Assembly: GCA_934476675.1 (NCBI GenBank)
Contig: CAKSOE010000036.1
Location: forward strand, 1-31,940
Direction of reading: 5' to 3'
Source of the DNA: an uncultured Clostridia bacterium
GTDB lineage: Bacteria > Bacillota > Clostridia > UBA1381
Length of the DNA stretch: 31,940 bases
Shown here: positions 1-7,409 of the stretch, in pieces
Layout: the number at the start of each line of letters is the position of its first letter
How positions within the stretch are numbered: the first letter of the stretch is position 1
Program-made: the position numbers and the translations under genes
Notes under the pieces: generated by a model
What the model saw: the letters and a program-made list of their open reading frames with translations, nothing else
Told to the model about the DNA's origin: nothing
Database searches by the model: none

Positions 1-2799
1 GGCGGCGGCTGGGGCCTTGAGTTTAAGGTGCTCGGCTATATGCCCGAATGGAACTGGGCGGATAAAGGTGTGACGCCTGTTGTGACTCTGCTTTCGGAAG
101 ACGGCGGTGCGAACTTTGCGGCGGCGCTTGAGGAGAAACTCCTTGCGCCTGCAAACGTTGGCGTGAGCCGGGCGGAAATCTTAGTGAGCGCAGGAACGGA
201 CGAAGCGCCGTATATCGTACTTGCCTTTGACGGAAACCTCACCGAGGAGCAGATCAAAGACAATCTGAAGATTTTCAATGACCGCAACACCGAGCTTAAT
301 ATCGACTGGATGACCGACGACAGTGAGTTTAATCCCAACGAAGCTGTCAGTGCGACAACTATCGCAGATATGGAAAAAACAAACGCTGACGGCAAAAAAT
401 ATCGTCTGGCTCTTCTGAGGCTTAAAGAAGGCGGCAAGTACACCGTTGACGCAGGCGGGTTAACCTTTACCGATGAGAAAGCGTTTTCCGTTGAGCCATT
501 CGAGAAATTGGCTCTGACACTGAACGGCAATCAGCTTTCCGGTCAGGTGAAGTATGCCGTGGATAACACGCCTTATGTTATCCGTACCTATTTTTCGGAT
601 AAAGAGGGTGGAGCGGACTATATTATTGACGAGCGGGAAATAAGCGATGTGTCAAATATCGAGATTCCCGTTCCGTCATCGGGCGCGCTGGCTCCCACCG
701 GCGAATATTATGTAACAGCCTTTCTTATGACGAAAAAACAGGCTGATATCAACGATGACGGCGAAGAGGAGGAAGCTCTTATTGCCATTGACAATCAGGC
801 ATTTGACAGTAAGGTTTCATACACCAATATATATGAGCCGTCCGCACCGGCAAGCGTTACCTTGCAGGCGTCAGGGAATGAAGTAATGCATGCACAGTGG
901 GATGCGGCAGACGGCGCAGACGGTTATGCCGTGAGAATTTATGAAGAAAAAGACGGTTCATGGACAGATACGGGCTTCGGATATGATTTGGACGATGGCT
1001 CAACCTCGATAGATATGGCGCTCACAGTAGGAGGAAACGGTGTCCGCGTAAACGAAGAAGGAAGCTCCGCAGAGTCGGTTGCTGCCGAGAATCTGTTGCC
1101 GGACAAGACCTACAAGATCGGCGTTCGTGCATACAAAAAATCGGAGGACGGAAAGTATTACAGCAGGGAAACCGAATCCTTGGCCGAATATCTGCCGAAA
1201 TATACGCCTGTTAAAATAACGCTTTCGGTTAACGGCAGCGAGTGTATCGCCGATGAAAACGGCGTTTACCATGCGTATGTCGGCGGAGGAAACAACACCC
1301 TGACGGTAAGCGGTTCGGACAGTAGTGCATCGTTTAAGGTAACAAGAATGGATTCTGGTGCCGAAATACTGGCGGAAAATACAGAAAACACCTTTGCAAT
1401 TCCCGAATTTGAGGGAAGCCTGATGTTTAAGGTTGACGCTGTTTCCGGCAAGGACGTAACAAGCGTATTTCTGCTTGTGAGTATGGATAAAGAGCCGCCC
1501 GTGCTGACGCTTTCCTCCGACGTATTCTACGCCGACAAGGAAACCGGCGAATATACGATAACCGGAATGGCGGATGCGGGCAGCAGGATCGTATACGGTA
1601 AAGATGAAGAGGTTCTTGCCGGAGCAGACGGAAGCTTTGCTGTTTCCGGACAGCTCTATGAAAGTGAAACAAGCGCCGTTATCATGCTGTATGCACAGGA
1701 TATTGCCGCAAACACTTCCTCGCCGCAGACGGCTCTTGTAACAAAGAAAACCTCCAACACCGTAACGGTGAATGAAAGCTATGCGGAGGTTTCGGGCAGC
1801 GGTGAGTATTCAACCGGTGAAACGGTAACGATTAATGCGGGCGAGCGCAGCGGCTACACCTTCAGCGGCTGGACATCGGATGACGGCATACAGCTTGCGG
1901 ATACCAAAGCGCAGGAAACAACCTTTACCATGCCTGATAAAGCGGTAACCGTAACCGCCAACTGGACAAAAACCGGTGGAAGTTCCGGAGGCGGAGGCGG
2001 CGGAACAACTCGCTATACCGTATCGTTTGAAACAAACGGCGGCAGCAAGATTGCAAATCAGACCGTTACAAGAAACAGCGTTATAAAAGAGCCGACAGCG
2101 CCGACAAAAGAAAACTTTGATTTTGACGGTTGGTACTCGGATAAAGAACTCAAAACCAAGTACGATTTTTCCGAAAAGGTAACAAAGAGTTTTACTCTCT
2201 ATGCAAAGTGGACGGAAAAGGATAATGGCAGCACAACACCGGACGGCGAATGGAAGAATCCGTTTGCCGACATTCACAAAAACGACTGGTTCTATGATTC
2301 GGTGAAATACGCATACGAAAATGACTTGATGAAGGGTGTATCAAACACGGAATTTGCACCGGACAGCGATGTTACCAGAGCGATGTTTGTAACGGTTATC
2401 TACCGTATGGAAAAAGAGCCGCAGACAGCCGCAGCCGCCTTCATTGACATAGAAAGCGGCAGCTATTATGAAAAGGCTGTTGCGTGGGCAAATGCAAACG
2501 GTATTGTTTCGGGTGTTTCCCAAGAGCATTTTGCTCCGAACGAGCCGATTACCCGTGAACAGATGGCGGCAATTATCTATCGCTATGCAACATTCAAGGG
2601 ATATGACATAACAACAAGCGGCAGCACAGCCTATACGGACAACAGCGATATTTCGGACTATGCAAAGGACGCCGTAATATGGGCGGCTGAAAAATCCGTT
2701 ATGACAGGCAATACAGACGGAAGCTTTGCACCAAAGGCAAATACAACAAGAGCACAGGCAGCCGCAGTATTTATGCGTATGATAGAAAACTTAAAATAA
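1..2799 (+). CDS. SLH-domain surface protein with Fn3-like and InlB-type repeats (5' end outside window)
   Basis: The frame is open from base 1, so the start and signal peptide lie upstream; 932 residues are visible. In order: beta-rich region of unknown type, a fibronectin-III-like module (about residues 285-395, beginning PSAPASVTLQ), further Ig-like modules, a divergent InlB B-repeat (about 590-655, with YTFSGWTSDD and TFTMPDKAVTVTANW), a Gly-rich linker, a classic InlB/Listeria-Bacteroides repeat (about 675-740, YTVSFETNGG ... FDGWYSD), then three SLH domains to the C-terminus (FADIHKNDWFYDSVKYAYEN; an FIDIESGSYYEKAVAWA unit; a final YTDNSDISDYAKDAV unit). SLH triplets bind pyruvylated secondary cell-wall polymer, so the protein is probably held in the S-layer and presents adhesive or binding modules. 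No catalytic domain is visible. The gene is followed by a strong terminator. Confidence 0.93.
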   Translation, partial: GGGWGLEFKVLGYMPEWNWADKGVTPVVTLLSEDGGANFAAALEEKLLAPANVGVSRAEILVSAGTDEAPYIVLAFDGNLTEEQIKDNLKIFNDRNTELNIDWMTDDSEFNPNEAVSATTIADMEKTNADGKKYRLALLRLKEGGKYTVDAGGLTFTDEKAFSVEPFEKLALTLNGNQLSGQVKYAVDNTPYVIRTYFSDKEGGADYIIDEREISDVSNIEIPVPSSGALAPTGEYYVTAFLMTKKQADINDDGEEEEALIAIDNQAFDSKVSYTNIYEPSAPASVTLQASGNEVMHAQWDAADGADGYAVRIYEEKDGSWTDTGFGYDLDDGSTSIDMALTVGGNGVRVNEEGSSAESVAAENLLPDKTYKIGVRAYKKSEDGKYYSRETESLAEYLPKYTPVKITLSVNGSECIADENGVYHAYVGGGNNTLTVSGSDSSASFKVTRMDSGAEILAENTENTFAIPEFEGSLMFKVDAVSGKDVTSVFLLVSMDKEPPVLTLSSDVFYADKETGEYTITGMADAGSRIVYGKDEEVLAGADGSFAVSGQLYESETSAVIMLYAQDIAANTSSPQTALVTKKTSNTVTVNESYAEVSGSGEYSTGETVTINAGERSGYTFSGWTSDDGIQLADTKAQETTFTMPDKAVTVTANWTKTGGSSGGGGGGTTRYTVSFETNGGSKIANQTVTRNSVIKEPTAPTKENFDFDGWYSDKELKTKYDFSEKVTKSFTLYAKWTEKDNGSTTPDGEWKNPFADIHKNDWFYDSVKYAYENDLMKGVSNTEFAPDSDVTRAMFVTVIYRMEKEPQTAAAAFIDIESGSYYEKAVAWANANGIVSGVSQEHFAPNEPITREQMAAIIYRYATFKGYDITTSGSTAYTDNSDISDYAKDAVIWAAEKSVMTGNTDGSFAPKANTTRAQAAAVFMRMIENLK

Positions 2800-2847
2800 A
2801 TCTTAAAACCGCTCTGTTAAAATGAGGACAAAAGGCGGAATATAAGA

Positions 2848-2897
2848 ACCGCCCGGTATAGAGGCAAACGCCTTTATTGCCGGGCGGCTTTTTTCTT
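2848..2897 (+). terminator. Rho-independent terminator after the SLH gene
   Basis: CCGCCCGG (2849-2856) pairs exactly with CCGGGCGG (2880-2887); a second small stem AGGC/GCCT sits in the loop; the hairpin is followed by a T-rich run CTTTTTTCTTTTT. It lies about 50 nt past the SLH stop codon. On the minus strand the run after the hairpin is poor in T, so it mainly serves the plus-strand gene. Confidence 0.9.
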
Positions 2898-2949
2898 TTT
2901 AATATGCCCTGATATTTTTTTTGTTTTTTAATTTCCGCATTCGCACCGG

Positions 2950-4332
2950 TTAAAATTCAATTACGGCTGCTTCATACGGGCGAAGTGTACTTTCGGGCGG
3001 TGAATTGTAGTTTGACAGCAAAAGCGTTCCGTTCATGTCCAAACGGGTATGTACGTTTTTATCCGTGTAATTGCACACTACACGCATACGTTTACCCTCA
3101 TATATGCGGTCATATGCACATATATCATCATTTTCGGGGAGCATAACAAAGCTGCCGTATATAAATATATCATGATTTTTTCGCATAGCAATAAGCTTTT
3201 TATAAAAATTCAGTACTGAATTTTTATCCTGCATTTCCGCGGCTGCATTAATCTCCGAATAGTTGCCGTTTACGCCTATCCAAGGCGTACCGCGCGTAAA
3301 TCCTGCATTTTCGGAAGAATCCCACTGCATTGGCGTACGTGCATTATCTCTGCTGCCTGCACGCACTTTTTCGAGAATATTTTCGTCCGATATCCCTTGT
3401 TCCTTGCATTCTTTATACATATTAAGTGTTTCTATGTCACGGCATTCGTCAATGGATTTAAAGTATGCGTTTGTCATTCCAAGCTCCTCGCCTTGGAAAA
3501 TAAACGGAGTGCCCTGCATACAGTACATCATAACGGCAAGCATTTTGGCGCTTTGTACGCGATATTCGCCGTCATTTCCAAAGGTAGAAACAACTCTTGG
3601 TATATCGTGATTGTTCCAGAAAAGCGTGTTTCTGCCGCAATCGTGCATTGCGGTTTGCCATTTGTTCATAAGATTTTTCAAATCCGAGAGATTAACCTTT
3701 TTCGGATTCCACTTATTTCCGCGCAAACCTATATGTTCAAACTGAAAAACCATACTCAGCTCATGTCTTTCGGGCGCACAGTACAGTTTTGCTATGTCCG
3801 TATCGGCTGCCCAACATTCACCGACGGTAAATAAATCATTTCTGCCGAATGTTTCGGCGTTCATTTCCTGCAAATATTTATGCAGCATAGGGCCGTTGGC
3901 TGTTATTTTTTCCAGCGGTTTTTTACCTATATATTCAATTACGTCCATGTGGAATCCGCCGATTCCTTTGTCAATCCAGAAATTCATCATATCATAAATA
4001 TCACGGCGCAATCGGGGATTTTCCCAGTTAAGGTCAGGCTGTTTTTTGCTGAAAAGATGTAGATAATATTGCCCTGACGTTTCATCAAATTCCCATGCGC
4101 TGCCGCCGAAGGTGGAGCGAATATCATTTGGAACGCCTCCGTTTACAGGATCTGCCCATACATAATAATCGCGATATGGATTATCTTTGCCTTTTTTTGC
4201 CTCAACAAACCACTTATGCTCATCGGAAGTATGGTTTACAACAAGATCCATAACTATTTTTATACCGCGTTTGTCTGCTTCCGAAATAAGCCGTTCAAGA
4301 TCCTCCATTGTTCCGGCTTCAGGGTTGATATT
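2950..4332 (-). pseudogene. GH13 alpha-glucosidase (oligo-1,6-glucosidase type), N-terminus deleted
   Basis: The longest frame from an ATG (at 4308) gives 452 residues where intact oligo-1,6-glucosidase/alpha-glucosidases have about 550. The remaining protein is good: region I DLVVNHTSDEHKWF, nucleophile region GGFHMDVIEYIG, acid/base region FTVGECWAAD, and FWNNHDIPR with the third carboxylate. Homology continues upstream of the ATG in frame (NINPEAGT, to about 4332), showing that 4308 is an internal Met; farther up the frame stops (TAA at 4390-4392), and no ribosome binding site precedes the ATG. The first barrel strands, with the family's usual MxxxWWK...YQIYPRSF start, are absent. The break lies directly beside the upstream region of cotJA, which fits a deletion. 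I call it a pseudogene; an alternative is a short protein of altered function. Confidence 0.8.
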
Positions 4333-4470
4333 AGCAACGGCTTTAAGGGGATTATTGATAATTGCAGGTTTGCTGCTGTCAGCCTTGCATTACACATAAA
4401 TTCCACCAAAAGCATATTATGTAAGTGCAAAAAGTAATTTTTGCAAAAAATTGAAGGGAGAATAATATTA

Positions 4471-4677
4471 ATGAGTGATAACAACAGTTCAGCGTCATGC
4501 CGGCATAATGCTTGCGGTTGTCTCGGTTACGGATATGTGCCGAAACAGCAGTTCGGCTGTTATGTAAGCGCAGAGGACGCTTTGGCAATGGGTTCGCTTT
4601 TTCCGGAATTGTCGCTGACAATTGACGAGTATGGAAAAATATGCAAGCAGTGCGGAGGTGCGTGTGATGGAAAGTAA
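4471..4677 (+). CDS. cotJA: Spore coat-associated protein CotJA
   Basis: 68 residues, small and Cys-containing, with the CotJA-type segment LGYGYVPKQQFG followed by AEDALAMGSLFPELSLTIDEYG. The start was chosen at 4471 because GAAGGGAG lies just upstream (4452-4461). It is the first gene of the cotJ operon known from Bacillus and Clostridia, whose products become part of the inner spore coat; in Bacillus the operon is transcribed in the mother cell by sigma-E. Its 3' end overlaps cotJB by 11 nt, so translation is probably coupled. The identification rests on motif recall plus the following two genes, which makes it secure. Confidence 0.9.
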   Translation: MSDNNSSASCRHNACGCLGYGYVPKQQFGCYVSAEDALAMGSLFPELSLTIDEYGKICKQCGGACDGK

Positions 4678-4915
4678 TAAGCTTAGAAAGCTTCAAAGCT
4701 ATAATTTTGCAGCATATGATATGCTTTTGTATCTTGATACGCACCCTGAGGACGAAAGAGCTTTTCAGCTTTATAAGGAGCTTACCGAAAAAACAGAAAA
4801 GCTGAAAGCTGAGTATGAGGATGCAAACGGTCCTTTGACTCCGTTCTCGGCAGGAAGATTTGACAAGTTTAATTGGCTCAAGGGCCTATGGCCGTGGCAG
4901 AAGGAGGAAAAATAA
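4667..4915 (+). CDS. cotJB: Spore coat protein CotJB
   Basis: 82 residues from the ATG at 4667, preceded by GCGGAGGTG inside the end of cotJA. The sequence shows the family pattern: a helical N-terminal part (LQSYNFAAYDMLLYLDTHPE) and the conserved tail YEDANGPLTPFSA followed by a Trp-rich end (NWLKGLWPW). CotJB is a small coat component that always travels with CotJC. It overlaps cotJA by 11 nt and touches cotJC in a TAATG arrangement (one shared base), typical of a coupled operon. Confidence 0.92.
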   Translation: MESNKLRKLQSYNFAAYDMLLYLDTHPEDERAFQLYKELTEKTEKLKAEYEDANGPLTPFSAGRFDKFNWLKGLWPWQKEEK

Positions 4916-5472
4916 TGTTTTCGTATTTAAAAATGCTTGAATATCCGATAAAAATCAAAAATCCCAATCCGCGGCTGGCAACAATCGTTGCAACACAGTA
5001 CGGCGGCCCGAACGGCGAATTGGGGGCATCGTTGAGGTATCTTTCACAGAGATATACTATGCCGGACGATGTTACAAGAGGGTTGCTTACAGATATAGGA
5101 ACAGAAGAGCTTGCCCACCTGGAAATGGTAGGAACGCTTGTAAAGCAGCTTAATAACGGTGTTGCGCCGGAGGAGTGGAAAAAGCTTGGTACATGGGAAT
5201 ATTATTCAGACAACGGAGCATCTGTATATCCGCAAAGTTCCCAAGGCTCACCGTTTAACGCTGCATCAATAGCGGTGACGGGTGATGCGATTACCAATCT
5301 GTTTGAGGATTTGGCAGCAGAGCAAAAGGCGCGTGCAACGTATGATAACATATTGCGTCTGTCGGATGATCCGGATGTGAATGATGTTATACGTTTTCTG
5401 CGTCAGCGCGAGGTAACTCATTTCCAGCGTTTCGGTGAAGCAAAATGGAAAGATACAAGTAAAATGGTTTGA
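4915..5472 (+). CDS. cotJC: Spore coat protein CotJC, manganese-catalase-like
   Basis: 185 residues; the ATG at 4915 overlaps the cotJB stop and has AAGGAGG ten bases before it. CotJC belongs to the dimanganese catalase superfamily: a four-helix bundle with metal ligands that can be seen here as GTEELAHLEMVGTL (E..H) and RQREVTHFQRFGEA (E..H). It would be part of the spore coat and may remove peroxide. Length and the start MFSYLKMLEYPIKIKNPNP match the family. The gene ends only 21 nt from the convergent recombinase gene, with no hairpin terminator in between. Confidence 0.95.
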   Translation: MFSYLKMLEYPIKIKNPNPRLATIVATQYGGPNGELGASLRYLSQRYTMPDDVTRGLLTDIGTEELAHLEMVGTLVKQLNNGVAPEEWKKLGTWEYYSDNGASVYPQSSQGSPFNAASIAVTGDAITNLFEDLAAEQKARATYDNILRLSDDPDVNDVIRFLRQREVTHFQRFGEAKWKDTSKMV

Positions 5473-5493
5473 AAAAATTATAAGTGATTTTTT

Positions 5494-7005
5494 TTATATA
5501 TTCCACATTATTTCTATCTTTCCGTCTGCAATATGAATAACCTTTATAAGAGCATTAACAACTGACTGTTTATCCTTAAAGCCGATATTATCCCAATCTT
5601 GAACGTGAGAAGAAATAACGTCAAAATTTTGTTTTTCTTGATTGCAGGTTAATGATATGTTTTCTTCCTGTAATTTTTTTCGTTCTGTGTCTAAACTCTC
5701 AACACGTTCATTTATGTATTGCATCAGAACTGCGTTAGCACCGACAACTTTGGAAAGTAAATCATTTATCTCATTCTCAATCTCTGCTATTCTGATTTTA
5801 TTTTTGTTGATTTTAGGATTAATCTGTTTTTTCTTTTTTTGCGATAGCGTTTTAAATTCAGATAGCTTATTTCTTATTGCATTTAACATATATTCCTCTA
5901 ACACATCAGCATAAATTGTACCGCCTGTGCCTTGACAGTTTTCTTTTTTTGTAGCAAGAGCAGCAGCGCATACAAAGTATCTGTGCCATTTTGTATTAGC
6001 TTTAACAATAGTTAAACCATAACCGCATTTCCCGCATTTAACCTTGCCGGCCAACCAAGATGTCGCAGCTTTGCAGGTTTTTGTAGATTGCCGGTTATTA
6101 AGACAGCGTATTCTGCATTTAAGCCAATCTCCGGACGGAATAATACCTTGATGCGGAGCAAGTACAATTTCCTTATCCGTTAAATCAAGTTGTTTGCGTG
6201 TTTTTGAAACAGTACCTTGATATAAGTAGCAGGCATTATATCCCGTATAATCAGAAACGGGATTTATTATATTGGCGCCTTGACTTTTGAAAAAGTCATA
6301 AACATCTGCATCGGCCATTACATAAATAGGATTTCGGAGAATTTCACTTATACGTCCTGCGCTCCACATTCCGCCTCTTAAATGTTTAATTCCGTTTTTA
6401 TTAAAATATGCAATAATATCACCGAGAGAATTATCCTCATCTGCATACAGCGAATACATTAACCTTATTTGCTCAGCTTCTTCTGGAATAGGAACATATT
6501 TAGACGTTTTTATTCCGTCAATTTCTGTTTTAACTTTTTCAAAACCGTACGGAATACGTCCCCCCATATAAAAGCCGCGCTTACTCCTTGAATAATACGC
6601 ATCAGCAACACGTTTTTGTATTGTTTCCCGTTCAAGCTGTGCAAACACAATACAAATGTTCAGCATTGCGCGTCCGATAGGTGTAGATGTATCAAAACGT
6701 TCGGTTGAGGAAACAAACTCCACATTATGTTCGGCAAATACCTCCATCATATTCGCAAAATCCAATATAGAGCGGCTTATACGGTCTAATTTATAGACAA
6801 TAACTCTTGAAATTTTCCCCTGCTTTATATCTTCAAGCATTTCTTCAAAAGCAGGTCTGTTGGTATTTTTGCCGCTATAACCTTTATCCGAATAAGATTT
6901 ATACGGACTCCCTCTTGTTTCATATTTGCAGTATTCAAGCTGACTTTCAATCGAAATACTATCCATTTTATCAACAGATTGTCTTGTATATATAGCGTCA
7001 AACAT
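5494..7005 (-). CDS. Large serine recombinase (resolvase/integrase family)
   Basis: 503 residues. The start at 7005 is set by TGGAGGT ten bases before the ATG; the frame upstream of it is open but has no better site. N-terminal resolvase catalytic domain (about 1-140): nucleophile Ser10 in YTRQSVD, then VIVYKLDRISRS and AQLERETIQKR. The recombinase domain follows (GFYMGGRIPYGFEKVK, about 150-260), then a zinc ribbon with Cys pairs (CGKCGYG ... FVCAAA ... ENCQG, about 355-400) and a coiled-coil stretch (about 420-475). The protein appears full length. Such enzymes integrate and excise phages, transposons and skin-type elements at short att sites. It is probably co-transcribed with the small gene upstream. 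No att repeats or cargo were found, so this may be a minimal or decayed element. Confidence 0.93.
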   Translation of the reverse strand: MFDAIYTRQSVDKMDSISIESQLEYCKYETRGSPYKSYSDKGYSGKNTNRPAFEEMLEDIKQGKISRVIVYKLDRISRSILDFANMMEVFAEHNVEFVSSTERFDTSTPIGRAMLNICIVFAQLERETIQKRVADAYYSRSKRGFYMGGRIPYGFEKVKTEIDGIKTSKYVPIPEEAEQIRLMYSLYADEDNSLGDIIAYFNKNGIKHLRGGMWSAGRISEILRNPIYVMADADVYDFFKSQGANIINPVSDYTGYNACYLYQGTVSKTRKQLDLTDKEIVLAPHQGIIPSGDWLKCRIRCLNNRQSTKTCKAATSWLAGKVKCGKCGYGLTIVKANTKWHRYFVCAAALATKKENCQGTGGTIYADVLEEYMLNAIRNKLSEFKTLSQKKKKQINPKINKNKIRIAEIENEINDLLSKVVGANAVLMQYINERVESLDTERKKLQEENISLTCNQEKQNFDVISSHVQDWDNIGFKDKQSVVNALIKVIHIADGKIEIMWNI

Positions 7006-7066
7006 CGTGTACCTCCATGACAACGTTATGATATGAAACATATTATAACACGCTAAATTATTGCTT

Positions 7067-7243
7067 TCAGCGCCTGCTCGCATATTTTTTAAAAATATTA
7101 AATAATTTTGTTTCAATTTCGAATTTTGCAGCTTCAGCATCAGTGTGGCTGTACTTAGGGTGTAAATTGATAACTTCAAAATTCATTTTATTCAGGGATA
7201 TTTTGCTTGTTTCGGTAATATTATAAGCTGTGTTGTCCTTCAT
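7067..7243 (-). CDS. Small protein upstream of the serine recombinase
   Basis: 58 residues starting MKDNTAYNITETSKI, with AAAGGAGG seven to eight bases before the ATG at 7243. I do not recognise it firmly. The C-terminal half is a single amphipathic helix-like stretch (DAEAAKFEIETKLFNIFKKY). Small proteins of this size beside serine recombinases occur on Tn4451-type transposons (TnpW family, often with FSETSK...KIxRLI), and the layout here is similar, but the residue match is weak. Lying 61 nt before the recombinase on the same strand, it is probably in the same transcript and could be an accessory or directionality factor; that is a guess from position. Confidence 0.7.
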   Translation of the reverse strand: MKDNTAYNITETSKISLNKMNFEVINLHPKYSHTDAEAAKFEIETKLFNIFKKYASRR

Positions 7244-7360
7244 AATATAGCCTCCTTTTGCAGTATATTTTATGAAAGACAGCAAGTACACTATTACAAA
7301 TTTGTTTAACGGCAGCCTGACATATGCAGCCGCCTAATGCAGTGATGCGATAAAATCCGG

Positions 7361-7401
7361 AAAAAAATAAAGCCTCACAATTTATTTACCAATTGCGAGG
7401 C
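7361..7401 (-). terminator. Terminator of the AraC-family gene
   Basis: On the minus strand GCCTCGCAATT (7401-7391) pairs with AATTGTGAGGC (7382-7372), eleven pairs with one G-U, loop of eight, followed by TTTATTTTTTT. It begins nine bases past the regulator's stop codon. Confidence 0.92.
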
Positions 7402-7409
7402 TCTGTATG

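Noticed and set aside
36..530. 164-residue minus-strand frame at the window start
   Set aside because: Antisense to the SLH protein, Ser/Arg-rich composition, no ribosome binding site; a shadow frame.
4394..4420. Sigma-E-like promoter before cotJA (ACATAAA and CATATTAT)
   Set aside because: The boxes look right for a mother-cell gene, but the 12-nt spacing is shorter than the 14-15 nt expected; too weak to list as a feature.
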